Positions 35,703-44,049 of a stretch of DNA of 64,000 nucleotides are shown here, piece by piece. This DNA is from Gammaproteobacteria bacterium (GTDB lineage Bacteria; Pseudomonadota; Gammaproteobacteria; Pseudomonadales; Azotimanducaceae). The stretch is from positions 248,001-312,000 of the forward strand of contig JAPOWH010000002.1 of assembly GCA_026707735.1 (NCBI GenBank), in the 5' to 3' direction. The notes below the pieces were generated by a model. It was not told where the DNA came from. It searched no databases and saw nothing but the letters and a program-made list of their open reading frames with translations. Each line of letters begins with the position of its first letter. Positions within the stretch are counted from its first letter, which is position 1. The position numbers and the translations under genes are program-made.

Positions 35703-36763
35703 TTGTGTACTTTCCTTCCTTTCCGAACAAATGGCGGTTTTACTAGCTTTGCGTCGCGATCTCGATTGCGGATGCTCACAGTGCAATTGCCTGAAGCGCT
35801 TTGCGGCACTCGTGCCAGGCCAACACTGTAGCCTAATGTTGGCGAGTAGGAACCACTGGTGACTGTCCCCTCCCCCGCATTAGATTGAACCGACTGTCCT
35901 GGTCGGACAATTCCCTGCGTTAGCACGATGCCTGTGAGCTTTTGCGTGGGGCCTTGTTTTCGTTGCAGTTCCAAGGCGGCACGTCCAACGAATTTACGGG
36001 TATCGGGTTCCCAGTGAACAACCCACGCCAGTGCGCTATCTAGGGGTGTTGTGTCGGGACTCATGTCTTGTCCATAGAGATTGAGTCCGGCTTCGAGTCT
36101 CAGCGTGTCACGCGCTCCTAATCCGCAGGGCGCAATCCCGTTTTCCAGCAACTTTGACCAAAGCGACTCCGCAGTGGAAGAGTCACAAAGAACTTCTACG
36201 CCGTCCTCCCCTGTGTAGCCCGTGCGACCAATAAAGTAGTTTGGAAATTCGCGGCTCGTGAACGGTCTCAATTGACCGACCTCGTCTGACGTAATCCTAG
36301 CGACTTTGGCTACCGCCTGCGGTCCTTGGACTGCAAGAATGTTCAAGTCGTGTCTAGCAGAAATTGTTACATTGTCCGGCGCCTGCGCCTCGATCCATTC
36401 AACGTCGCTGTGGGCCGCGCCAGCATTCAGGATCGCTCTATAGTGACCATCTCTGATGCGATAAACGATTAGGTCGTCAAGAATGCCTCCTTGTTCATTG
36501 AGCATTACGGTGTAGAGAGCTTTTCCGTCGTCCGCTAGTCTTGCGACGTCGCCGGCCAATAGGGACTGCAAGAAACGAGTGGCTTCAGTGCCGGTGAAAT
36601 CCACTGGAAGCATGTGCGAGACATCAAACACTCCAGCCGCATTGCGTACAGCATGGTGCTCCTCTAACTGGGAGCCATAGTGCAATGGCATGTGCCAGCC
36701 GGCAAAGTCAACCATCCGCGCTTTCAGCTGTTCATGCACGTCGTGCAGCGCAGTCTTCTTCAA
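35699..36763 (-). CDS. gcvT: aminomethyltransferase (glycine cleavage T protein)
   Basis: Transfers the methylene group from the H-protein lipoyl arm to THF, giving methylene-THF and ammonia. Conserved segments are ARMVDFAGWHMPLHYGSQ, VFDVSHM, GILDDLIVY, GRTGYTGEDGVEV, PCGLGARDTLRLEAGLNLYG and SGSYSPTLGYSVGLARVP. The start is set at a TTG (36763), which overlaps the upstream gene's TGA as TTGA and has AGGA about eight bases before it; it yields 354 residues aligned with E. coli GcvT. A frame from an ATG at 36886 would run 40 residues into the flavoprotein gene and has no family similarity there. It is coupled to gcvH by a 4-base overlap. Confidence 0.95.
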   Translation of the reverse strand: MKKTALHDVHEQLKARMVDFAGWHMPLHYGSQLEEHHAVRNAAGVFDVSHMLPVDFTGTEATRFLQSLLAGDVARLADDGKALYTVMLNEQGGILDDLIVYRIRDGHYRAILNAGAAHSDVEWIEAQAPDNVTISARHDLNILAVQGPQAVAKVARITSDEVGQLRPFTSREFPNYFIGRTGYTGEDGVEVLCDSSTAESLWSKLLENGIAPCGLGARDTLRLEAGLNLYGQDMSPDTTPLDSALAWVVHWEPDTRKFVGRAALELQRKQGPTQKLTGIVLTQGIVRPGQSVQSNAGEGTVTSGSYSPTLGYSVGLARVPQSASGNCTVSIRNRDRDAKLVKPPFVRKGRKVHK

Positions 36764-37926
36764 TTGGATTGTCCTAGTGGTCCGAATCCCATCGCTTCGC
36801 GCATGAGTTGGTTCTTGAGAGGACTGGTCCGATTGAACACACGCACGCCAACGTTTCGCATCCACCTTGCGGTTGGCGTAGTCCATGACCAGGTCTGTAG
36901 AAAAAGTGCCATAAGCTGCATCATCGCGAGGGCTTTGAGTTTGCGTCTATGAGCAAACCTCGAAAGTTCTAACTGACGCGACTCCCTAATATCGACCTTC
37001 GAGCAGGTAGCTGCAAGGGAACGGGCATCTTCAAGTCCGATGTTGATTCCTTGACCCGCCAAAGGGTGAATCGTGTGTGCCGAATCTCCAATGAGTGCAA
37101 TCCACGGTTGCGGATTGAATGTGTTAGCGATGGATTGTGTCAGCGGAAATGAAATTCTCTCGTCTACTTCCAAGACTTTTCCACAAACTCGCTCGCATGC
37201 TTCTTCGAGCCTGTTGCAGAAATCGATCCCTTCCATTGCCAGGAGGTTCCTGCAAGCCTTTTCTGACACGCTCCAAATTACGGACACGAACTGTTCATTG
37301 GATAGGGGCAACAGAGCCAATACCCCGTCACCAAATTTTTGCCACGCAGTGCCGCTATGGCCCTCTTCCATCCGCGCAACGGTAACGACTGCTGATTGGC
37401 CAAGGTCGTCCATGTGACAGCTCGCTCCAGCCAGCTCTCTGGATTGTGAGTTTGGGCCCTCGGCGATACACAGGAGACGACAGTTGATCTCGCTTGAATC
37501 GCTGAGCTTGAGTGTCCTTTGCAATCCGTCGATTGCAACGATTCGCAAATTCTCGACCAGGGTTGCCCGTTCCAGAACGAGAGCTCTTAGTGCCTCATGC
37601 AGAAGATGGTGCTCTACGATCCAACCTAGAACGGGAGAGCCAACAGACCTCGGATCGAAGGACATATAGCCGGTACCATCTCGTTCCCATACATGCATGC
37701 GTTCAATCCCGCGGTTGAACACGGACTCGGGCAACGCCAAGCTGGTGAGCCACTTCGAGTTTGAGGGAGTAAGCGCAAGCGTTCGCAGGTCGAAACCTAA
37801 TTTGCCAATGCTGGAACTTGGTCCCGACGCCTCGATTACCAAGACTCGGTAGCCTTGAAGTTGAAACGCCAGGGCCGTTGCCATTCCAACCACGCCCGCG
37901 CCACTAACTGCTACGTCAAAGTCCAT
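36760..37926 (-). CDS. UbiH/UbiF/VisC-family FAD hydroxylase
   Basis: A 388-residue flavoprotein monooxygenase of ubiquinone synthesis. The dinucleotide-binding motif is VSGAGVVGMATALAFQ, followed by the conserved FDLRTLALTPSN and the FAD motif GDSAHTIHPLAGQGINIG. In E. coli the equivalent locus holds both ubiH and ubiI (visC) between pepP and gcvT; only one is present here, so it may be either or a broad-specificity hydroxylase. It overlaps pepP by 11 bases upstream and gcvT by four bases downstream. The C terminus has a hydrophobic patch (MMQLMALFLQTW) that could contact the membrane. Confidence 0.9.
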   Translation of the reverse strand: MDFDVAVSGAGVVGMATALAFQLQGYRVLVIEASGPSSSIGKLGFDLRTLALTPSNSKWLTSLALPESVFNRGIERMHVWERDGTGYMSFDPRSVGSPVLGWIVEHHLLHEALRALVLERATLVENLRIVAIDGLQRTLKLSDSSEINCRLLCIAEGPNSQSRELAGASCHMDDLGQSAVVTVARMEEGHSGTAWQKFGDGVLALLPLSNEQFVSVIWSVSEKACRNLLAMEGIDFCNRLEEACERVCGKVLEVDERISFPLTQSIANTFNPQPWIALIGDSAHTIHPLAGQGINIGLEDARSLAATCSKVDIRESRQLELSRFAHRRKLKALAMMQLMALFLQTWSWTTPTARWMRNVGVRVFNRTSPLKNQLMREAMGFGPLGQSN

Positions 37927-39226
37927 GTTCCATCAAGGATTCAATCTCGTCCACGTTCTTGGGTGCTTTGGCCGTTAGCACTTGATTTCCCTCAGGCGTG
38001 ATGAGTACGTCATCCTCTATGCGTATGCCGATTCCGCGCCACTTCGAATCTACGTCTTTCATGCTCTCATTCGACGGTATATAGATTCCTGGTTCTATGG
38101 TCAGAACCATGCCGGGCTCAAAGGCTCGAGACTTTCCATCTTCGACGTAGGCTCCCGCGTCGTGCACATCGAGCCCCAACCAATGGGAACATCTATGTAC
38201 TAGAAATCTGCGATCGTCGTTCTGTTCCAGAGCTGAATCCAAGGGGCCATTGATGATTCCTAGGTCGATTAGTCCTTGAGTCAGAACCTTTCTAGCTGTA
38301 TCGTGGGGATCATTGAACTTCGCCCCAGGTTTCGCAGACGTGATTGCTCGTTCTTGAGCAAACAGGCATAGTTCGTATAGCTCTTTTTGCCGATCGCTGA
38401 ATCGACCAGAGACAGGGAATGTCCGCGTCACGTCGGATGCGTAGTGATCGAGTTCGCATCCTGCGTCTATCAGCACAAGATCATTGGCGTTGAGTGTTGC
38501 ATTGTTGTCAACGTAGTGCATGATGCAAGCGTTTTCTCCGCTTGCAACAATGCTTGGGTAGGCAGCATGGCGAGCTCCGTTGCTCATGAATTCGGAGATC
38601 AGTGCGGCTTCCAAATGCCATTCATAGAGACCAGGTTTGCAGGACTCCATGGCGCGCATGTGAGCGCGAACCGTAATGTCGGCTGCACGTTGCATGCACT
38701 CCTGCTCAAGTGGTGACTTGACAACCCGCAGTTCGTGAAGCGAGTGTGAGAGATCGACGAACTCTTGCGGCGCGAGCTTTCTTTGGGACTTCAATTTGGA
38801 CGTGCAAGAGAAGACTCTCTGGTCGAACGAGGAATCGAATCCGAAGTGCGCATGAATTGCCTGTCTTGCTTCAATCAGTTGCGGGAGTTGTTTATCGATC
38901 TCGGCAACGTCGTAGGCATGGTCCACTCCTAGGACCTGAGGTGCAGCTTCTACACCGAGTCGTCGGCCATTCCACTGTTCCGCTCCAGGATCGCGTGGGT
39001 TGACGAAAATCGTCACTTCGCCCTCTTTTCTCAGCGGGGTCAGCACCAAGAGCGCATTGGGCTCCGCAAATCCGGTCAGGTAGAAGAAATCGCTCTCCTG
39101 CCTGAACGGATAGTGGGTATCCCCATTTCTCCGTATGTCCTTCGCTCCCGCAATAACTGCGACACTCTTTGGTCCAATCGCCGCCATCAGCCTATCCCTT
39201 CTGCGGGCAAATTCGAGTGTGTTCAT
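37916..39226 (-). CDS. pepP: Xaa-Pro aminopeptidase (aminopeptidase P)
   Basis: A dinuclear-manganese exopeptidase that removes the N-terminal residue before proline. It has 436 residues. The N-terminal domain carries RRNGDTHYPFRQESDFFYLTGF split over residues 30-55. The catalytic pita-bread domain has VLIDAGCELDHYASDVTRTFPV (two Asp ligands), HWLGLDVHD (His ligand), VLTIEPGIYI and GIGIRIEDDVL (two Glu ligands). It lies between the UPF0149 gene and the ubiquinone hydroxylase gene with overlaps of 4 and 11 bases, the same order as in E. coli. Confidence 0.96.
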   Translation of the reverse strand: MNTLEFARRRDRLMAAIGPKSVAVIAGAKDIRRNGDTHYPFRQESDFFYLTGFAEPNALLVLTPLRKEGEVTIFVNPRDPGAEQWNGRRLGVEAAPQVLGVDHAYDVAEIDKQLPQLIEARQAIHAHFGFDSSFDQRVFSCTSKLKSQRKLAPQEFVDLSHSLHELRVVKSPLEQECMQRAADITVRAHMRAMESCKPGLYEWHLEAALISEFMSNGARHAAYPSIVASGENACIMHYVDNNATLNANDLVLIDAGCELDHYASDVTRTFPVSGRFSDRQKELYELCLFAQERAITSAKPGAKFNDPHDTARKVLTQGLIDLGIINGPLDSALEQNDDRRFLVHRCSHWLGLDVHDAGAYVEDGKSRAFEPGMVLTIEPGIYIPSNESMKDVDSKWRGIGIRIEDDVLITPEGNQVLTAKAPKNVDEIESLMEHGL

Positions 39227-39738
39227 TCCGTCGGGGCTCGCTTAATTTCGTCGCTCAGTGAAATTGTCGCAATTCGAACGAATTCGATGATTTCCATGAG
39301 AGAGAGTTCCATGTCGGGCGTATTTTGCACGTTGGAGTCTATTTCGGCGATTTTGACAAAGTCCGCAAGAATTTCATCAATGTCGTCGTTTCTGGGAGGC
39401 GTGGCTTTCTCGAAGCCTTCCACGAGTGCACCAACCCAGATTCCCAACGCTTCAGCACGGTTCATCAAACTCTCGTCGTCGTCAGGCAGCACAAGCTCGA
39501 AAGTCAAGTCACTCTGAGCGAGTGATGTACGTAGCTTTTGACACAGTTTAGTGAGAGGATCCAATTGGCACAGCTCAGGTCGCAGCGTGTCTATCAGCTG
39601 TGACGCACGCTCGTCATCACCTTCGACTAGTCCAATCACGACGCCTGTTGCCAGCCCATGCAGCTCCCATTCAGGAAGCGAAATAGAGGCAAGCACTACT
39701 AGGTCGGCAACATCTCTAGCTTCCGCGTCAGAGCTCAT
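39223..39738 (-). CDS. UPF0149 (YgfB/YecA-like) family protein
   Basis: A small acidic helical protein of about 171 residues. The pattern LPEWELHGLATGVVIGL near the N terminus, PDDDESLMNRAEALGIWVGALVEGF in the middle and MEIIEFVRIATISLSDEI near the C terminus matches the UPF0149 family (YgfB in E. coli, here in the same genomic place). The ATG at 39738 is preferred over a TTG six bases earlier. It is first in the seven-gene run that reads through pepP and the ubiquinone hydroxylase to gcvPB. The only spacer before the divergent ZapB-like gene is 70 bases, which must hold both promoters. Confidence 0.88.
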   Translation of the reverse strand: MSSDAEARDVADLVVLASISLPEWELHGLATGVVIGLVEGDDERASQLIDTLRPELCQLDPLTKLCQKLRTSLAQSDLTFELVLPDDDESLMNRAEALGIWVGALVEGFEKATPPRNDDIDEILADFVKIAEIDSNVQNTPDMELSLMEIIEFVRIATISLSDEIKRAPTE

Positions 39739-39808
39739 ATTCAATCGTCAAGCAATTCGGATCTTTTCAATAAAATGCGTTGCATTCTCTCGTGGCTTTA
39801 TATATCTC

Positions 39809-40018
39809 ATGTCTGATGACTCTATGGCAGAACTGGAAGCCGTTGTTGAACAACTTATCGAACGTTGCCAAAGTCTTCAGCAACAAAACCTTCGGCTTAT
39901 CAATACCCACGAACAGTGGATGGAGGAGAGACGACGACTGTTCAGCAAATTCGAGAGTGCTGAAAATTGTATAGATCAAACACTCGCGAAGTTGAAGTCT
40001 GCAAAGGCGCGCAGCTGA
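39809..40018 (+). CDS. ZapB-like coiled-coil protein (TIGR02449-like)
   Basis: A very short protein, 69 residues from the ATG at 39809. It is almost entirely predicted coiled coil (AELEAVVEQLIERCQSLQQQN, with a heptad rhythm), ending in a basic tail. This matches the TIGR02449-type small proteins found just before zapA in many gammaproteobacteria. They are thought to be related to the cell-division factor ZapB, though that is family inference. Its stop overlaps the zapA start by one base (TGATG), so it is translated with ZapA. A longer frame upstream reaches into the UPF0149 gene and is not used. Confidence 0.82.
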   Translation: MSDDSMAELEAVVEQLIERCQSLQQQNLRLINTHEQWMEERRRLFSKFESAENCIDQTLAKLKSAKARS

Positions 40019-40323
40019 TGTCAGAGGGTTCTCCAGTTGATGTAAATGTTCAGGTTCTTCAACGCCAATATCGTCTAAGGTGCCTTCCAGAAGACGTTGA
40101 GTCACTGCAGCGATCGGCACGGAAGCTCGACCAATACATGAGGGAAATGCGTGAATCCTTGAGTGCGGATGTCTTTAGCAACGAAAAACTTGCAATTGCG
40201 GTTGCGATAAATTTGATTGGAAACCTCGCAAAGCTCGAAGATCGAGTGCAAGAATTCGAACTGCGCGCGGACCGTCTCAGAAATCGAATTCTCGAAAGTG
40301 CACAGGAAGTCTCTCAAGGTTGA
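40018..40323 (+). CDS. zapA: cell division protein ZapA
   Basis: A 101-residue FtsZ-ring stabiliser. The N-terminal beta part (VNVQVLQRQYRLRCLPEDVESLQRSA, split over residues 6-31) and the helical coiled-coil tail (AIAVAINLIGNLAKLEDRVQEF) fit ZapA. The ATG at 40018 is immediately coupled to the preceding gene. Downstream comes the 6S RNA gene and then fau, the same zapA-ssrS-fau order as in E. coli, which strongly supports the assignment. Confidence 0.93.
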   Translation: MSEGSPVDVNVQVLQRQYRLRCLPEDVESLQRSARKLDQYMREMRESLSADVFSNEKLAIAVAINLIGNLAKLEDRVQEFELRADRLRNRILESAQEVSQG

Positions 40324-40426
40324 TTTCCGGTTCGGCTGACTCGTTCAGCGACAAATTTGGGTAATTGAGCCGCCTCACCATTGGAGAGCACAGCCCAGCA
40401 ATGGAAGTGATTTTGTCATCGCTTCC

Positions 40427-40432
40427 TATAAT
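40427..40432 (+). promoter_or_regulatory. -10 element of the 6S RNA promoter
   Basis: A perfect TATAAT lies about seven bases before the inferred 5' end of 6S RNA. No good TTGACA-like -35 is found at the expected distance. Expression may also come from the zapA promoter. Confidence 0.55.
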
Positions 40433-40436
40433 TTGA

Positions 40437-40618
40437 TGTGTCTCCGGGATGTTGGCGAGTCGGTTTTCGTCCCGTACCGTTAGAAGAAACTTAGGAGACT
40501 TCGGTGAATTGTTGGTGTGCAGGCCGGATACGTCCGGAAGCCTAATGCACTTCCTGGGTCACCGCCTTGAACCACTACGGTTCAGGGTCTGACCACTCAC
40601 TACATCCCGGAAGTCCTC
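40437..40618 (+). ncRNA. ssrS: 6S RNA
   Basis: A regulatory RNA that mimics an open promoter and sequesters sigma70 RNA polymerase in stationary phase. Ends are approximate. The terminal stem pairs CCGGGATGT (40444-40452) with ACATCCCGG (40602-40610). A 3'-side hairpin pairs CCTTGAACC (40565-40573) with GGTTCAGGG (40579-40587), matching the CCUUGAACC...GGUUCAAGG element of E. coli 6S RNA. The core stretch TACGTCCGGAAGCCTAATG near 40529-40547 matches the conserved GTCCG-GAAGCCT segment. Placement between zapA and fau is the conserved gammaproteobacterial location. The length of about 182 is normal. Confidence 0.93.
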
Positions 40619-40663
40619 TGTTGTAGGTAGCTTGCGATCAAGGGTTCTACAGACTCCAATGCA

Positions 40664-41236
40664 TTGATACGATCCAGGCTCCGCGCACAGCGAGCTAGTC
40701 TTTCATCGAAATTAGTGCACGACCATTCGATCGAAGCAATGCGGTGGCTTGTTGATCGTCTCGATAGTGGGAATCTGTCCTGCGTCGCTGGCTACTTGGC
40801 AAACGACGGCGAGATCGATTTGTCTGAAGCATTTGGTTGGTTAGCCCTCAATAATGTGGATGTGGTCGTCCCCTACCTCCGCAGCGGCGAAATGCGTTTT
40901 TCTCTATTCAGGCGGGGCCAACGACTTGAAGTCGGCAAGTGGGGAATTCAAGTGCCAGAGCCAATTGAGGACGTCGATCTCAAATTCATTGATCTGTTCC
41001 TCGTTCCTGTCGTGGCGTTTTCCTCTAGCGGAGACAGACTCGGACGTGGAGGTGGCTACTATGATCGAACACTTTGCCAGGAGACCAATTCCCTGATCGT
41101 CGGCGTGGCACACGAATTTCAGCTAGACGAGGGAATAATTGCAAAAACAACGGATATTCCGCTGGCCGCAGTTGTTACCGAACGGGGGTGGCGACTTTTT
41201 GATAATCGAGTCAAGTGCATTCTGGGAGATGCCTGA
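40664..41236 (+). CDS. fau: 5-formyltetrahydrofolate cyclo-ligase
   Basis: Converts 5-formyl-THF to methenyl-THF with ATP, returning stored folate to the active pool; fitting the folate-rich surroundings. The signature LGRGGGYYDRTL is complete, preceded by DLFLVPVVAFSSSGDRLG and GIQVPEP. It has 190 residues. The only start in frame after the TAG at 40628 that gives a family-like N terminus is the TTG at 40664, with no convincing ribosome-binding site. That fits a gene expressed after processing of a 6S RNA precursor. Its TGA abuts the ATG of def. Confidence 0.93.
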   Translation: MIRSRLRAQRASLSSKLVHDHSIEAMRWLVDRLDSGNLSCVAGYLANDGEIDLSEAFGWLALNNVDVVVPYLRSGEMRFSLFRRGQRLEVGKWGIQVPEPIEDVDLKFIDLFLVPVVAFSSSGDRLGRGGGYYDRTLCQETNSLIVGVAHEFQLDEGIIAKTTDIPLAAVVTERGWRLFDNRVKCILGDA

Positions 41237-41785
41237 ATGGCAGTACGCAAAGTCCTTCGGATGGGTCATCCGACGCTGCGTCGTGTAGCTCGACCGGTGT
41301 CAAACAAAGAAGCCACGAGTGAGCCCATAGCTCGTCTAGTCGAGGATATGGTAGAAACGCTGCATGACTACGGCGGGATTGGTCTCGCGGCGCCACAGGT
41401 CAACGAGAGCATTAGATTGGCAATCATTGAAATACCAAGCATGGGCTCAAGATACGGCGATCTCGAACCAATGCCCTTGACGGTATTCATCAATCCTGTC
41501 GTTACAGTGTTGGATGCTTCTACCTCAGGCTATTGGGAAGGATGCTTGTCATTGCCAGGATTGCGTGGCTGGGTCGAAAGGCCTCAGCACATCCGAGTTG
41601 ACTACAAGGACCTCAATTTTGGTTCGCACTCGAGGGAATTCGGTGGGTTTCAAGCTACGGTTTTTCAGCACGAATTTGATCACCTCGACGGAACTCTTTT
41701 TGTGGATCGAATGACCGACACATCTCGCTTGGTCTTCGAGGAGGAATACGTCAAGTATGGATTAAGCGACACTTTGGACGAGTGA
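41237..41785 (+). CDS. def: peptide deformylase
   Basis: A metalloenzyme that removes the N-formyl group from nascent proteins. All three motifs are present: GIGLAAPQ (motif 1), EGCLSLPG (motif 2, metal Cys) and QHEFDHLDG (motif 3, HExxH-type). It has 182 residues and starts MAVRKVLRMGHPTLRRVARPV, a normal N terminus. It begins directly after the fau stop codon. In E. coli def sits with fmt elsewhere, so this may be a second copy or a relocated gene; the window cannot tell. rpiA follows after one base. Confidence 0.95.
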   Translation: MAVRKVLRMGHPTLRRVARPVSNKEATSEPIARLVEDMVETLHDYGGIGLAAPQVNESIRLAIIEIPSMGSRYGDLEPMPLTVFINPVVTVLDASTSGYWEGCLSLPGLRGWVERPQHIRVDYKDLNFGSHSREFGGFQATVFQHEFDHLDGTLFVDRMTDTSRLVFEEEYVKYGLSDTLDE

Positions 41786-41786
41786 A

Positions 41787-42461
41787 GTGAATCAGGATGA
41801 CCTCAAGCGTAGGGCTGCATCAGCTGCGTTGCAGGAAATCGAAAGGGATTTGACGCCACACGCCATTATTGGTGTTGGCACGGGAAGTACTGTGAATTTC
41901 TTCATCGATTTGCTCGCAGACTGTCGGGAAAGGTTTGGCGCGGCTGTTTCAAGCTCTAACGCAAGCACTAAGTTGCTGAAAGAGCGCGACATTCGTGTCA
42001 TGGAAACGATCTCCGTCAAGAGAGCGGCCGTGTATGTGGATGGAGCTGACGAGGTCGATCCTTCATGCGCACTGATCAAAGGCGGCGGCGGCGCTTTGAC
42101 CCAGGAAAAGATCGTGGCTTCGATTTCGGATCGGTTCATTTGCATCGTAGACCAGAGCAAACTTGTGGAGCGACTGGGTGATTTTCCACTTCCCATTGAA
42201 GTCGTGCCTTCGGCCCAAAGGGCTGTAGCCGACGCGATGGTTACTTTGGGAGGCGAACCACGAATTCGCTCTGGACTGACGGACAATGGGAATGTCATAA
42301 TCGATGTGCACGGGCTGGCGATTGACGATCCAGATGAAATGGAACGCAATCTCAATAATTTTGCTGGTGTTGTGACAGTGGGAATATTTGCCGTCCACAG
42401 ACCTCATTTGGTGCTTGTCGCGGAGCAAGACGGCACAATCGCACAACGCTATCCAAACTAG
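41787..42461 (+). CDS. rpiA: ribose-5-phosphate isomerase A
   Basis: Interconverts ribose-5-phosphate and ribulose-5-phosphate in the pentose phosphate pathway, which also uses the transketolase encoded nearby. Motifs are GVGTGSTVNFFID, the SSNAST-containing phosphate loop, VYVDGADEVD, LIKGGGGALTQEKI and the C-terminal GVVTVGIFA. It has 224 residues (E. coli 219). The start is GTG at 41787, two bases after the def stop. It is last in the plus-strand group from zapA; the gene beyond is convergent. Confidence 0.95.
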   Translation: MNQDDLKRRAASAALQEIERDLTPHAIIGVGTGSTVNFFIDLLADCRERFGAAVSSSNASTKLLKERDIRVMETISVKRAAVYVDGADEVDPSCALIKGGGGALTQEKIVASISDRFICIVDQSKLVERLGDFPLPIEVVPSAQRAVADAMVTLGGEPRIRSGLTDNGNVIIDVHGLAIDDPDEMERNLNNFAGVVTVGIFAVHRPHLVLVAEQDGTIAQRYPN

Positions 42462-42586
42462 GATGCAGAGTTGTGGCGTGCACCTTTGCGCCCTAGAAAA
42501 CCTTTGCTGCGTTTTTGCCGTGGAAGTGATGGACGCCCTACTGACTAACCACAGTCTGTCGGCCAACGGGCCGATCCACCACTCGA

Positions 42587-44008
42587 TTACTGTGGCAAGA
42601 GGAGCTTACCAGGGTTCATGATCCCGTTGGGATCAAAAACATGCTTGATCTCACGCATAGCATCGATCTCACTCGTTTCTCTACTGAATTCCAGATAGTC
42701 CCGCTTCAGTAGCCCAACACCATGCTCGGCAGATATGCTGCCCCCGCGCCGTTGGATTTGTTTGAACAGCAACGGATTGATCGCTCGACATCGCTCTTGA
42801 AATTCATTAATGTCCAATTCGGGCGGCTTGAGAATATTGAGATGAAGATTCCCATCTCCGATGTGTCCGAACCAACATACTTCTAGATCTGGATAGTGTT
42901 CTTTTACTAGTCCGTCGATGTCGTCGAGGAATTCGGGAACTTGCGAAATACGTACGGAAACATCGTTTTTGTATGGCACATAGCCTGCGATGCTTTCGGT
43001 TATGCCATCACGTAGACGCCAAAGATCGTCGGTCTGTGAATTGCTTTGGCTAAGAACGCCATCCACAACCCAGCCCTGATCCAGACAGTCCGAAAACGCT
43101 TGCGTGGCAAGCTCACTTTGATCCTCGTCGTACTCGATCAGCGCGTAGTATTCCGTCGTCTCCCGCAACGGGCGTCGGAGCGTTGAATGCTGCAGCACTT
43201 TCGACATGGCAAGATCGGAAAAGAACTCGAACGCTGATAGGTTCACGGTTTGTTTGAAACGTTGGAGGATTGAAAGAAGGTCCGCAAGTTTGCCAACACC
43301 CAGAACCATGACCCGCTGGGGCGACGGGGCGGTACCAAGCTGCATTTCGGCCTCTACGATGAAACCCAATGTGCCTTCTGATCCAATGAATAGGTGCCGG
43401 AGGTCATAGCCCGTTGCATTCTTAACGAGACCGCGGTTGAATTCCAACACATCGCCTTTCCCCGTGACGACCTTCATGCCTGCAACCCAATCTCGAGTCA
43501 TTCCATGGCGGATCACCCTTATTCCTCCAGCGTTTGTCGCTATGTTTCCTCCAATCTGGCTCGAACCGGACGATGAGAAGTCAACCGGATATGTCAGACC
43601 GTGCTCAGCGGCAAACTGTTGTAGCTGCGCAGTAACAACCCCGGCCTGACAATGAACTAGGCGGTCGACTGGATCGAAATGCAATATGCGATTCATTCGA
43701 TCAAAGGAAACAACAATCTCATCGGAAGTTGCAACGCAACCGCCGGACAAACCAGTTCTCCCGCCCGAGGGTACGAGGGGAAAGTGATGCACATTTGCCA
43801 TTTGTACGAGTTCGGCAACCTGATCTATGGATGTAGGGAACACCGCGGCGAGCGGAGAAACCTCGAAATTTCGTGTCCAATCCGTTCCTAGCACACGCAA
43901 CTCGTCATGCTCGACTGTGATGTGCTCGGATGGAAATATCCCCTGAGCGAGCTCGACAAAGTGTTGCCGCCTATCTGCTGTGCTTTGAGATTTGCCAACG
44001 TTGGGCAT
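42587..44008 (-). CDS. FAD-linked oxidase, probably D-2-hydroxyglutarate dehydrogenase type
   Basis: A 473-residue flavoprotein of the GlcD/D-2-hydroxyacid dehydrogenase family. The FAD domain has PSGGRTGLSGG and NATGYDLRHLFIGSEGTLG. The C-terminal cap has the metal/substrate motif GHIGDGNLHLN and SAEHGVGLLKRDYL. In pseudomonads the homologue beside serA oxidises D-2-hydroxyglutarate made by SerA; here rpiA is adjacent (as in many gammaproteobacteria) but serA is not visible. D-lactate or glycolate are alternative substrates. It is convergent with rpiA across 125 bases and separated from pgk by 41 bases on the same strand. Confidence 0.85.
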   Translation of the reverse strand: MPNVGKSQSTADRRQHFVELAQGIFPSEHITVEHDELRVLGTDWTRNFEVSPLAAVFPTSIDQVAELVQMANVHHFPLVPSGGRTGLSGGCVATSDEIVVSFDRMNRILHFDPVDRLVHCQAGVVTAQLQQFAAEHGLTYPVDFSSSGSSQIGGNIATNAGGIRVIRHGMTRDWVAGMKVVTGKGDVLEFNRGLVKNATGYDLRHLFIGSEGTLGFIVEAEMQLGTAPSPQRVMVLGVGKLADLLSILQRFKQTVNLSAFEFFSDLAMSKVLQHSTLRRPLRETTEYYALIEYDEDQSELATQAFSDCLDQGWVVDGVLSQSNSQTDDLWRLRDGITESIAGYVPYKNDVSVRISQVPEFLDDIDGLVKEHYPDLEVCWFGHIGDGNLHLNILKPPELDINEFQERCRAINPLLFKQIQRRGGSISAEHGVGLLKRDYLEFSRETSEIDAMREIKHVFDPNGIMNPGKLLLPQ

Positions 44009-44049
44009 CGAATCCTAACCTGAGCTGCTAGCTTGAGACACTGCGGGAA

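Noticed and set aside
42559-42574. TCGGCC-AACG-GGCCGA hairpin between rpiA and the flavoprotein gene as terminator
   Set aside because: The stem is real but no T-run follows on either strand, so an intrinsic terminator is not supported.
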